A DNA stretch of 64,000 nucleotides from Siphonodentalium dalli (Eukaryota; Mollusca; Scaphopoda; Gadilida; Siphonodentaliidae), in NCBI GenBank assembly GCA_032622095.1, contig CP136069.1:189089122-189153121 (forward strand), in the 5' to 3' direction. The position numbers and the translations under genes are program-made. Shown one piece after another: positions 13,740 through 25,686 of this stretch. Positions within the stretch are counted from its first letter, which is position 1; each line of letters begins with the position of its first letter. Below the pieces are notes generated by a model. That model ran no database searches and was not told where the DNA came from. It saw nothing but the letters and a program-made list of their open reading frames with translations.

Positions 13740-15059
13740 CTGAGTGGCTCGGTACGTTGAGAAGCCTGGGAGAGGTTATAACTTATTTCAACACTCTTCA
13801 CATTATGCCATTTGCATTCATACAAATTCTGGAATCGGATACAGAAGATCCAGAAAAGGGATAATGCGTTATCTTAACAATAAACTATTTAAACTTCACA
13901 CACTGCTTTCTTTTTTGTTATAATCATCAGAATTAAGTAGTACCTTAAACATTTCACAGCAAGGCAGCTATAAATTTTTTTAGATCATCTAAATGTACAT
14001 TTTTCACAATATCGATGATTACAAATCTTGAGCGGGCACCAACTAAAATATCTCAAATTTATCGAAAATATATTAAACAGAACATGTATTTTCAGTGCTA
14101 TATTGACAAATTGTTCAGAATTCTTCCACGTAGATATGTTGTATGTTTTGAGATACCTCTTACCATAAAGTTTTTCGGAGTAATTAAGTTAAGCTTTCAT
14201 TATTATTTTTACATTTTGATAAAATCTTGCTACTGAACATGTATGCAAGACTTATTAAAGGTAACTTTTTATTAAAATCTAAGATTTTTGCTTATTCTAG
14301 CTAGTGTTCAAATTAACTTCAATTGGGGGTCTTAATATGTCCTCAAATTCATGACTTACCAGCTACATGTGTCAGTATATCCCTCTGGACATCCTGTCGC
14401 TGCCTGAAGAACTGGGCCATTTTTTCAGATCCCATTACCTTTGCAGCTTCAATAGACGATTCCATTTTCGTTGGAAGGTCAGATAGATCATGAATCTAGT
14501 AACGTGCTGGGATTAGAAGTTATATATCTGTATGATCAGGTGACGTCATGCAAGAAACATTGCTGAAATGTAAAGACAAATGATTGATAGCTCTCTTATT
14601 GACTTTATGTTTCTCTCATATTGTATCAAGTATTCTGGGAATCTACAGACATCATGATTTCCTGAACATAATATATGAGAGAACGAATATATCATATCTG
14701 ATCCTTTATTGTGTCAGAAATGCCACATGGAAGAAATATATATTAAACTATGCTTGCTCCTGTGGGAGGAGGTTCAAGGGGTCGGTCAGTCTTTGCAAAC
14801 ATATCACATTGTAACTCAGGTGTGGATCATCAAATTTGGTTGTGATTTTTAGAAGGCATATGCCACACTCGGTATTTCATAATTGCATTTTTTTATTCTA
14901 TATTCAATACAACATAATTGAAATATGTATAAATATGATGGTTCTTTTCCTGATCAATCAATTTATTCCTCAATTTTCTATAGGTTCGCGGTTTGTCCGG
15001 AGTTTTTCTCAGTCGTTTTTTTTTTATCAATTTCCATGAAAATTCGCACATATATAAAC

Positions 15060-15545
15060 CACCATGGGAACCTATGCACCTGCTATTATGACGTCTGTCA
15101 GACTTTTTTTGGTGGAGTTATCCCCCTTTTTCGACTTAGAAAATTGTCGCAACATGTATAATTTTGTCCGAGCTTTTATTCCTACATTTTAGGTCAATTT
15201 TTTAAAAACTTGGCACAGATATTTAGTACAACGGGAACCTGTGCACCGGCGATTATGACGTCTGTCCGACATTTTTTGGTGGAGTTATCCCCCTTTTTCG
15301 ACTTTTTTTGCAACATGCATAATTTTGTCCGAGCTTTTATTCCTACATTTTTAGGTCAATGTTTTGTAATCTTGGCACTGATATTCAGTACCATGGGAAC
15401 CTGTGCACCTGCGATTATGATGTCTGTCCGACTTTTTTTATGGAGTTATTCCCATTTTTCGACTAAGAACATTATCGCAACATGCACAATTTTGTCCGAG
15501 CTTTTATTCCTACATTTTTCGGTCAATATGTTTAAGATTAGGGTT
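15060..15545 (+). repeat. ~165-bp tandem repeat, 3 copies
   Basis: The blocks starting with the ccatgggaacc-like motif at 15062, 15229 and 15391 share internal landmarks (gtctgtc-gactttttt, ggagttatcccc, tttgtccgagctttta). A diverged relative lies at about 17229-17420. Repeats of this general wording are widespread in invertebrate genomes as non-coding interspersed DNA, as far as I recall. No gene is called. Confidence 0.75.
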
Positions 15546-16400
15546 AGGTTTGTGCACCTGCAATGGGAACTGTTATTTTATTATTTTAACTAAATGTTTA
15601 CTGACATGTGAAACATCTTAGTATTTTAAAAACACGGGGGGTATCCTTAGTCCCATTGGGACAGTCACACATCTAGTTTGATTTTATAATACATCCTATT
15701 TAATGAATCCGTAAATCTGATTTCAAGCAGGATAAGCAAAATCCATTGAACCAAAATATATCTGACAATAACTTATAAGCATTTGCAATCCCATACATAA
15801 ATCAAAATTTCCAAATTTACTCTTGAAAAAAATTGACCTCTCAGTAAAATTCAAAATACTGACTAAGATAGTCATAGATTCACTTTCAATTCATTGGATG
15901 TTCAAAACTGTTCAGGGGAGAACCCCTGGACCCCCCCCCCCCCACAATCACAAGGGAACACCCCCTCCCAAACCTTTCCAGGCCTTCAGTATATTATTGC
16001 ACAAAAAACAAGTGTCCCCTGGATCCTTCATTGGTGATGCAAAGTAAATTTCTCTTAAACAATATAATTTTTTTAGATAATAGATACATGCAGCTTGAAA
16101 TTTTGAAGATTAAAATAAATTTCTCAGTTTGCAATGTGGACATCCAAATAAAAAAATTCAGTTGAACATTTTTGAGTTTGTGCTCATAACACTTGGAAGT
16201 TATCTTTGGTACTTTATTACTTTGAAAAATATGAACAACCCCTCCCTCACATATATAGTAGTAAATGGGTATGATGGTTCTGTGTTCTAGTTTTCTAATT
16301 GCCGCAATGAGTGTTCCACTTATTATTACAGCTCAATGCCAACGATTTTGGAATACTCAGATAATTTGCTTTATAAACTGGTTTCGCCAAATCATTTATT

Positions 16401-18889
16401 ATCCCCTGCAAACAATACATATAGAAATGTTCACTCTGTCTGTCCACGAGTCCATTTCTTCATCAGCAAATTAATTAACAATTTTTTAGCATAAATACAG
16501 TTGGGATACAGTTTGGTTCCCTTTTTATATGCCCGTTTGAGAAAAAAAACGAACGTATTATGCGATTGCTCAGACGTCCTTCCGTCTGTTGGCAGTTTTG
16601 GTTTCCGGATGATGACTTTAGTTTGGATTATTTAATCGGAACCAAATTTGGTATGTGAGTTTTCCAAACCAAAATACAGGTCAAGTTTGAATATGGTATT
16701 GATCCAAATATTTTTACTGACTTGTGGCTCTTTTCGACCAATACTACAATTTAGTGTCACTGCCATTGCTTGTTTTTTGTACAGTTGATATAAGCACACC
16801 GGGTGTATTTTGCCACGCCCAGCGTAGCTCTTGTTATACCATGGTTTGTGGTTATCTAATTCCTGCACCCTCTGCAGGCAATTATATTTACCTTCGTGTT
16901 CATAGGTGGACAAAACACCTCCGAGGTAGAAGGCTTTCGTTTCATCCGAATTGGATTTTTTTAAGTATCTGTGGTAGCAACTTTCGTTCTTTGGAATTTT
17001 TGTTACTGATCAATGTCTAAGAGATAGAAGAAATGTTTCATCAAGTTTCCTCTTGGCTCACACCGTTTAAAATCTTGATAATTACAGAATAAATTAAATA
17101 ATGAAATACAAAATTAGATTATAGGAAGAATTTTCAGATAAAGTTTGATTTTGGTAATGGTTCTGCAAGGGTATGTTCATACACTGGCAAGTTTGCACAG
17201 CATTTTTGCAGGTGAAAATATAAATATTTAGTACCATGGGAACCTGTGCACCTGCAATTATGAGGTATGTCAGACTTTTGTTTTGTGAAGTTATCCCCTT
17301 TTTCTCAAAATGCATAATATTGTCCATAATTTTTCTCAGAATTTTCCTTTCCAATTTCCTACATGGGTCAATCATTATGGGAACCTGTGCATTGGTGATT
17401 TGGTATTCGCCCAAACATTTTGGTACGGATGCATTTTATAAGCATTTTTGACCCTCATACAAAATGGGCTGTAATATAAATGTGAATATTATAGTGGATA
17501 CTTCTGGATTTTCTGGGGCTATAAATATAGTTGGCAAAAGATGTCTATCAGTATAGTACCTTTATTTGTGCCACATTCAGACCTGTTCTATTGTGAAGCT
17601 CGTTAATATGGATTTTATTTTCCTCAGTCTTAGTGTTTGTCATTCCTGACTGGTAATGCTCCTCCAGTAGGGACCAACACTGTTGTTAGTTTGGCTGTTT
17701 CTTTCTGAAATTAAGAATTTAGCACATGCTACATGTAGACCATACCCAGTTTAATTAGAAAATTAATAAAAATTGCAAATTAGTTGCATAATATTTTACA
17801 CATTTTCAGTTGTGAGAAATTGCAGATTTCTGTGAGGGTAGAAAAATAGGGAATTCAAGTGCAACGTTAATTGGAATGCAATTCATTACATAAAACATAA
17901 AATCACCCTTGCCTTGCTTGTCCTAACCGAAGTACATGATACGAAGAGTTAATGCTATTTCTTGATTTATGATCATATATCTTACTTCTTGGTCATTCTC
18001 TCTATATTTCTTTCTTGTATTGAACTAAGAGAAACCCAAATGAATGTTAGGTTATTGAAAAACTAAAAACAATATGTGAATTGTAGGTTCATCTGTCTTC
18101 AACGTACATGCACTTGAAGTGGGTAAGTGTGAAAATTCAAAAAAAAATTGAAAACCATTCTATCATTAAGAAGAGCATATAAAAGTTTGGTGTGTGGTCT
18201 ATATATGAGAATGTCCCGATCAAGTTTGAATGTGGGTTTGATCTGACCATTTGTCAGAGTAATGCCCCTTTTCGGCTTAGAATTTTGTGATTATTTTCTT
18301 GTATAAACGATAAATTAAATATAGTATTTACTGAAACTTGGTATGTGGTCTTCATTTATGAAAAAGTCCAGTACCGGTATATCGATTGATCACATGGAGA
18401 TACAGGTAGGGGTTGCATTTCGATCTGGACAACAATGATTTTTTTGTTTAAACATATTTTATTTGTTCATAAATTAAATTAGTTTATGACAAAAGGGATT
18501 GGAGGACAAGTACTAAATCACTTAGAATACCCTCTTCTCCCTAGTATGATACACTGACAAATTTTATGACACTAAAGACGAACAAAACACAATGGTTGTT
18601 TATGACAGTTTTGCCCCTAGTTTACTCATAATTTTCACCATGGAGGAGGAATTGTTTTTGTTTTGTAGCAGATTATTTTCATGTCCAGAAATTTCGATTT
18701 TTTTTAAGAACATCTAAAAAAACCACATCTTTTTATTCTGGTGTATAATAAAATATATTAACAACATACATGTAGATAGTTTGAAGGAAAGTTTGATTCA
18801 ATTCGATTGTTACCAGAATCATTTTCATTTCTAAAAAGACGCCACTAGTCAAATTAAGTCACCTTATATGGGGGAACATGTGGCCTAGC
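16401..18889. other. Unassigned non-coding DNA with old repeat fragments
   Basis: No convincing coding region. 17229-17420 is a diverged relative of the 165-bp tandem unit at 15060-15545. About 18182-18300 has similar wording (the atgccccttttcgg block). The rest is AT-rich and unassigned. Confidence 0.45.
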
Positions 18890-19145
18890 AGACTTTTATA
18901 TTAAAGATGCATAATCTGAATTAACGCTCTCAAATTATTGTTTCCTTACTTATTATTTCCGGGGTTAAAAATTATTTGATTTGAGTCGAGGAACCAACCC
19001 ATTAAAGAATGATCAGATATCGATTTTTTAAATAAATTGTTTTTCAACACTGGTAATATTAAGTGGCCCAGTAAACAGTCAACAAGAAGACCGTCTCGGA
19101 CCAAGTTGCAGATGAGGATGGATAACTCTAAAATATAGTGGCTTT
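18890..19145 (+). repeat. Interspersed repeat, second copy at 53690-53905
   Basis: Both copies share, in order, the 'aaagatRcataatc' block, the 'atttgatt-gagtc' block, the 'ggaacc-acccat-aaag' block and 'ggatggataactctaaaat' (or its close variant). There is no coding potential. The copies are moderately diverged. Confidence 0.7.
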
Positions 19146-20029
19146 TTTGTACCAGATATTTTGACAACCCGGCAAAATTTCGTTGAACAATGCCTTTTAG
19201 AAGGTGAATGCTAGTGATCCTGGTCCGCACCTGAAAACAAACACAAATTAGTATTATATATGTAGCATTAATCAAATCACATCAAATATTGTCGAGATTT
19301 GAATTAAAGAGTCCCGATTATAGCTGCATCCCATCGCACGCATCGCTATCCATCCATCCCCTTGCATCAACGCACGCATGAATGCAAAGCAATTAACGAA
19401 TATTTATATTTAAAAATTTACTCAATCCTATATATGTGGCGTATTTGAACCACATGTGTTGGTGGAATCGCAGTACAGATTGCGTGAAAATGTCAATAAC
19501 AATGCATACTGTTTCAATTTTTGTCCAAATAACATTGACATAATGCTACTCCGAAACATACTCAGAATGCTTCTCAATCTTCCATATTGAACAAATAAAT
19601 TTACGAGATGAATTAATTATTAACGTTTTGTAGATGAAGCGTATGATACGGTAACTGACCATTAACATGTCAGGATAGTAAAACCCAAGAGGGCCGCAGT
19701 TTTTTGGCCGAATGGCACTCAAATATATATATTTACCAGCTCTCACATGTTGATACGACACTACATATGCGGTAGGCTATATCGCATTGAAAGCTGAAAT
19801 ACGTATATATAACTGCGTATGTTCAGTCTTATCACGCATTCTGCGTCGATTATGAGGGGGAAACTGAGATAAACGCGCAATTGGGACTTTTTCATGAATG
19901 CTTTATTCTCTGATCAAAAATGACAATGATATCGAGAAATGGAAAGTATATACACAGAGGGTGGAGAAGAGGAACATAATGCATTATATACACAATATAC
20001 AGTGTTCTCCCGATTGACATGGCGCACGT

Positions 20030-20230
20030 TCATCATCATTTTTATCATCATTATCATCAATTTCATTTTTACATTAGAGTCATCTTCATAATCATAATAA
20101 CCATCATCATCTTCGTCATCGTCATAATCTTTATATCTAACAGCAACAGTCTTAATACAACACTAAAAAACAACATCAACTCCAACAACAACACCAATAA
20201 CAACAACAACACCAATAACATTAACTCTAT
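20030..20230. repeat. Low-complexity (ATC/AAC)n-like tract at LINE 3' end
   Basis: Imperfect CAT/ATC and AAC/AAT triplets directly downstream, on the minus strand, of the LINE reading frame. They probably represent the simple-repeat 3' tail or a microsatellite seeded by it. Confidence 0.6.
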
Positions 20231-20260
20231 ACTAATCACGTGTGTCCAGTTTAAGGTTTA

Positions 20261-21079
20261 TCAGTCGGATGAACGAGCACAGTTTGCATCTTTCAAATTT
20301 AGTATGTCATCTAGAATATCAATAGTTGGGTGTTTTATACCTATATATTTCCTAAGCATGAGGCGATTTCTTGCCTCTTCAAAATATTCACATTCCATTA
20401 AGTAGTGAAATTCATCCCCAAGTTTACGTTTTTTACACATGGGGCACAATCTAGAAAATACGTTTGTTCCGTTCCAACGGCCATTCTCTATTGGTAAGCG
20501 GTGGTTACTAGTACGAAATTGACATAGAGATATTCTATTTTTTGTATCCAAACTATCCAAGTATATTTCAAAATTAATGTCATGCTTGAAAATTTTATAG
20601 GTGTTACCTCGATTAGAGTTTTCAATATCAGAAAACCACACATTACGGAATTGACTATTTAAATTGCACTTGAAGTATGGTACTAGTGTATCTGAACATA
20701 GAATATTTTCCATTTTCCAGAGATGGATCTGACCACAATTTGTCAGGATATCCTTTATTTTTTCTATCCACTGAAATTTTACTGACACAGATTCACATAC
20801 ATTCAGAGCTAGTAAATAAAGAGTTTTACAAAATCTGCTTTGTTTCATATTCTTAATATTCATCCAGTATTTCAGAATGCGCAGATTAATTGTGTACTCA
20901 ATCGGCAGTCTACCACTTTCACCATATACCATATAATTAGGAGTCGATGACTTTAGATGGAGCACATGCTTTATAAATTTTCTGTGGATATTTTCAAATA
21001 TTGCATTACTCCCTGAGCCCCATACTTCACAACAATACAACATAATTGGTAAAACTTGGGCGTCAAACATTTCAAACAT
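20261..21079 (-). pseudogene. 5'-truncated LINE: C-terminal part of the RT polyprotein
   Basis: A 272-codon open frame that begins inside the region after the RT palm. An opening block of the type VLPIMLYCCEVWG is the typical 'yGcExWg' motif downstream of the catalytic domain in many non-LTR retrotransposons. It ends with a zinc-binding cluster of the form C-x2-C...E-F-H-x4-C (CPMCKKRK, then FHYLMEC). RT motifs A and C (the FADD box) are absent, so the copy is 5'-truncated, as is usual for target-primed reverse transcription. A low-complexity ATC/AAC-rich tail follows at 20030-20230. It sits inside the right arm of the inverted duplication and is absent from the left arm, so it inserted after the duplication formed. 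Confidence 0.75.
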
Positions 21080-21213
21080 GTTCCATTCATAGTCTCCAAA
21101 CTACACTAAATCGGTGACGAAACATTGCAATACAACGATATTAGAAGCCGCCAAACTTTTGAAGCGACGATCATACGATACAAGATGGCGGTCCGGAGCG
21201 CGCAGTTTAGAAT

Positions 21214-21524
21214 TAGCAATTCTTCAAGGATTGTCCACTTATAAATGGACAATCGGTACCTAAAATGGTCATTAATAAATGGACAATCCAACCACGCGCG
21301 GCACGCGAGCTTGGGATTGTACACTAAATGAAGACATGTTTTGTTAATCCGGCATAAATAATGTTAATTTGCTAAATAACGGTGATTTGTATGAGAAGAA
21401 GTTTTTTTGACGAAAAACGATATTTGAAGAAGAGTTTTTGACGAAATAACGGAAATATTTGAAGAAGTGTTTTTTTAGGTACCGATTGACCATTTATAAG
21501 TGGACAATCTTATGCGCATTAGGT
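21214..21524. mobile_element. MITE-like insertion with ~37-bp inverted repeats
   Basis: Aligning the two arms of the large inverted duplication shows this 311-bp block is absent from the left arm and is flanked by GAAT on both sides (21210-21213 and 21525-21528). Inside it, 21229-21265 and 21471-21509 are inverted repeats. Each is itself a small hairpin, GATTGTCCA...TGGACAATC in the left one, and carries GGTACCTAAAA next to it. There is no coding capacity. The superfamily is unknown because the repeats do not reach the inferred insertion edges. Confidence 0.65.
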
Positions 21525-21690
21525 GAATCTAATAGGACGCTCAATATATACGTATATATAGGTAGCGTATTAAGCATGACGTAATTCTGATCCATTCACA
21601 TACCCTATATATATGACGTATTTGAACCACCGATACCTTGTGTATATATTGATATGCAATGCGTATCGTGTGGCTGAGATTGTTTTCTAA

Positions 21691-23320
21691 ATTTGATGAC
21701 TTGAGTGAGTTTTCCTGTGACATGTATATAAAGTCCGTGTATAACTATTAACCTACATATATCGACCTGGTTTGACTGATTTCTTCAATTGTGGAAACTG
21801 GCTACGTCGGCACCGCATTATGTATGTTAACACATTGTACTCGTGTCTGTGTATCACTTATCCGCCGTTGACACTGGAGTTGGACACTGTTGCGTCATTA
21901 TAAATCCGTCTTACCCACCATCACCCCCGGTGTCATACAGATAGGGGAGGATCGGATTATAGCGGACCAGCCAATATATGTGTGTTTCATTCCCTACGTG
22001 GTAAACCCCAAGAATGATCGAAAATAAATAGCACAGACATTCAACAATTTATTTCCCTCGTTACATTTGTCGTCCAAAATGACATTTCCAGCTCCAATGC
22101 AAACACTGATGCTCACCATATTCAAATGAAATTACTTTGACACCAAAAAAAGGTAATTCTCACACATTTTGTGTGATTATGTGGTCCAGAGCACATGTAT
22201 ACTATTATACTAGAGCATGATTGGCACATTGCAGAGGCATCTACATATGCATGTCCCAATTGATAAAATCCTCTCATCAGATCTCTATGACACCAAAACA
22301 CGTCGTTACTTTCTAAAATTAGAAGCGGGTTATAGCAATTGATTATTGGAATTAGGGAGCGGTTTATAGCCGTCAGACAGAGGGTTATAGCAAAAATACG
22401 ATTCTATTTTATTCCATAGGTTTAAGTTTTTTTCTAACACTTGTCTGAACGTTACATACAATATTTCAGACGAAATGAATGGCAGAATCAGGGGCACGGT
22501 CAATGGGCGATTGTAATATATCACTTATTGTGTTAACATTACCCGTTAGACTGCACAGGCGCTACACTTTCCAATCATAACCGGGAATGTAAACTGCAAA
22601 AACACATGTTCGTTTTTGAACAGTAAAATTGCAACAGATATTGAACGCGTTCATGCGTTAAATCTTAAACACTAGTGCTCAAACATATCAATACATTCGT
22701 TCAAATTGTAACACTGGTGTTCAGATCTTAACTCCAGTGTTCAACTTAGTAGTATAAAAGAGATTACATTGGCACAGGGTTTACGCAAACATTCAAGAAG
22801 CTCGTGTCATGGAATGGTTAAGGTACCAGTTGAAAAATTCTAACCCAAGTGTGGGGCGTGCGAATGGAATTTCCCGAACTAGGATATGGTTCAAAGTGGT
22901 GCATATGTAATTCTATGGTTGGCACCCACCGCCCCCTAACGGAGATCGACCCTCCAGCCATGTCCCTGTATATAAATCCCGGATCATCATATAAAATCAT
23001 GCTCCTGTTAGGGTCCGTATATCGAGAGATAAGCATCGACCCGTCTCTAATTCATTCCAAGCAAGTAACCCTATTTGCACAACTAAACTGGCTGTCATCT
23101 CGTCGAGCGTGATGTAAGCGCGATTAGCTGCCGTAATCGGATATTCATTCCTCCCGGAGACACTAGGTCACAATACTTCGTGATTTGGAATATATACGCT
23201 ATGTGTTGTGTTAATGGAACGTTTTCATGCAAGTTAACACGTGCCCCGGTGGCTCAGTCTGTGAGATGAATCGTGAGTCAAGTCATTTTATCGTCAGTAA
23301 AGTGCATCGCGTATGAAATT
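21691..23320. other. Unassigned DNA, no gene seen
   Basis: No supportable gene. A tRNA A-box-like sequence (TGGCTCAGTCTG) occurs at about 23243 just before the minisatellite, but no matching B box follows, so I do not call a SINE or tRNA. Confidence 0.45.
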
Positions 23321-24100
23321 TATGATCTTAAAACCGACCAGAATACCATGTATGATCTTAAAACCCACCAGAATACCATGTATTATCTTAAAACCCACCA
23401 TAATACCATGTATTATCTTAAAACCCACCAGAATACCATGAATTATCTTAAAACCCACCAGAATATCATGTATGATCTTAAAACCCACCAGAATACCATG
23501 TATTATCTTAAAACCAACCAGAATACCATGTATTATCTTAAAACCCACCAGAATACCATGTATTATCTTAAAACCCACCAGAATACCATGTATTATCTAA
23601 AACCCCACCAGAATACCACCATGTATTATCTTAAAACCATGTATTATCTTAACACCCACCATAATACCATGTATTATCTTAACACCCACCATAATACCAT
23701 GTATTATCTTAAACCCACCATAATACCATGTATTATCTTAAAAACCCACCAAAATACCATGTATTATCAAAACCCACCAGAATACCATGTTTTATCTTAA
23801 AACCCACCAGAATGCCATGTATTATCTTAAAACCCACCAGAATACCATGCAGTATCTTAAAACCCACCAGAATACCATATATTATCTTAAAACCTACCAG
23901 AATACCATATATTATCTTAAAACCCACCAGAATACCATGTATTATCTTAAAACCCACCAGAATGCCATGTATTATCTTAAAACCCACCAGAATACCATGT
24001 ATTATCTTAAAACCCACCAGAATGCCATGTATTATCTTAAACCCCACCAGAATACCATGTATTATCTTAAAACCCACCAGAATGCCATGCATTATCTTAA
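23321..24100 (+). repeat. 30-bp minisatellite, first block (~26 copies)
   Basis: The unit is about TTAAAACCCACCAGAATACC followed by ATGTATTATC. Variants include Cat/Tat, agaat/ataat and one-base contractions. It continues at 25687 after a transposon insertion. Because the unit is 30 bp, several frames stay open on both strands. The resulting repetitive peptides are by-products of the repeat. Confidence 0.95.
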
Positions 24101-25686
24101 CACGTTGAGTGCCACTACGAGTTATCTCGTAGTACGCAACCTTCGCAGGTTGCCAGTACGAGTTATCTCGTAGTGGTTTCCATGTCGTGTAACTGACAAA
24201 TGGAAGCAGTGGAATAGGTCGATGTACCACGAAAACCCGCCTCGGGACATCAGAACAGTGATTTTATAAAATAAATAGTTTGGCTCTCCTTGCATTGTTC
24301 AACAGAGGTGAGCACCATGAGCACATATATTCTACTCAAAATGATCCAGTTGTGAGTGAATACAGCTGATACTGTCTCACTGGGTGACCACCAGAGGCAG
24401 TCATGTGTGGGCAATTGGACTGGGTTTTTGGTATTCAATAGACTGATAATGTGCATGCACTCTTGCAAACACAGTCAGTGTGGGGGGGGGGGGTGGATAT
24501 TCACAATGTACAAACATGCGAAGGCGGTTTCGATGAATGGTTACATCGTTGTGTTTCAACACATTGAAACTTCGCACAACCACCCACACACGTCACACAG
24601 GCCTGCCAAATATGTTTCCTCTCACGCATGTGCGAATGGACGCATCCAATACAAAATAAGCGGATAATCCATGACGTTACGTACGCTGATGCTACCATTA
24701 TCTCATTATTAGGGAACACAGCAGTTGTTTTTGGAATAGGCCTACACTGTGCAGCTCCATTTGGGGGCTAGGTATTTTATTATTTATAATTCAAGTAAAG
24801 CGGAACTATTCCCCAAAGCTACATTGTACCCTCGTCCGAACGTGTTGGACAATGGAAAGCAAAACAAAAACCGTACTCTAGACGTCATGCAGTTCATCGA
24901 GCTGTTCCACGTGTATGTACGGATACATGTTTTTGTGTAGCATAGAGGTTTGGGGCAAGGGTAACTTATTTCCAGACGGATGGATTATAATGGAATCGTT
25001 ACATGTAGCACACTCCTGAATGTACAGGATTCTATTTGGCTACTGTTGCATCGTTGCTTTAATTTTGTGCTGACAATTATTCCTACACTATTATTTCGGG
25101 CTGTACTTTGGAACCCTAGCATAGGCCTAAATCAGGCTATATGGGAGATAACTTGCAATGCCCGAAACAACAGAATATGCATGCTCGTAAAGATGCATGC
25201 TCGTAGTCATGGACGAAATAAACTCATCCTCACAGGAAACAAGTTCACCCGATTCCACGTCGTATTCACCGTCTGTAGCCATGCATGCTCATATAAGTAA
25301 TTTGCTCCAGCGTGCATCAGCCATAATATAACTATATAACGAGCTATAACCACCACAAGGACAGACATACCTCCATAAATATGCTGACCACCAGAATAAC
25401 TTGTTTGGGTTACATTCTACTTCATATTTGTTGCTCAAACGTGTCCAATTGTGTCTACGAGATAACTCGTAGTTAGCACTGGTGGTGGGAATACCTAAAT
25501 TCCTTCCGCCATTGCCGGCTACGAGTTATCTCGTAGTACTATCAATCGCCGTTTCTGTCATCTAAAGTCGCGACGTCGTCCAATTCTTGCTTCATTGAAG
25601 CCAAATTATGGTCTACTACGGGTATCTATCTTGCCACGATTTGACAAACTGGCGAGATTGCTAATTGATTTCCGGCACTCAACGTG
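24101..25686. mobile_element. Non-autonomous TTAA (piggyBac-like) transposon, 1586 bp
   Basis: Perfect 13-bp inverted termini CACGTTGAGTGCC (24101-24113) and GGCACTCAACGTG (25674-25686) are flanked by TTAA at 24097-24100 and 25687-25690. Excising the element and one TTAA restores a canonical 30-bp minisatellite unit exactly, which proves the boundaries. Each end has subterminal palindromes of the form ACTACGAGTTATCTCGTAGT: 24114-24133, 24156-24174, 25455-25472 and 25519-25537. A GCAACCT...AGGTTGC hairpin lies at 24136-24153. No transposase is visible; the longest frames are about 100 codons without motifs. TTAA duplication fits piggyBac, with Kolobok as the alternative. Confidence 0.85.

Larger units (their letters stand above)
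13141..16400 (+). repeat. Copy 2 of the tandem segmental duplication
   Basis: The partner of 9216-13135, in the same orientation. It lacks the 1-kb insert and the 24-bp array expansion. Its private insertions are a hairpin MITE (about 13565-13739) and a 165-bp tandem repeat block (15060-15540). The C-homopolymer patch at about 12656 is matched at about 15931. Confidence 0.8.
19170..21690 (-). repeat. Right arm of the ~15.8-kb inverted duplication
   Basis: Reverse complement of the left arm at 5815-7600. It is interrupted by a LINE 3' end (about 19893-21090) and a small MITE-like insertion (21214-21524). It lacks the 700-bp block found in the left arm. Its outer edge reads the complement of the cgatacgcat block at about 21660-21670. 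Confidence 0.7.

Noticed and set aside
20019-20405. 128-codon frame starting with a His/Tyr-rich stretch
   Set aside because: Translation of a triplet-rich microsatellite and the antisense of the LINE frame.
23236-23275. tRNA/SINE-like A box (TGGCTCAGTCTG)
   Set aside because: No matching B box (GGTTCGANNCC) at the expected distance and no cloverleaf.
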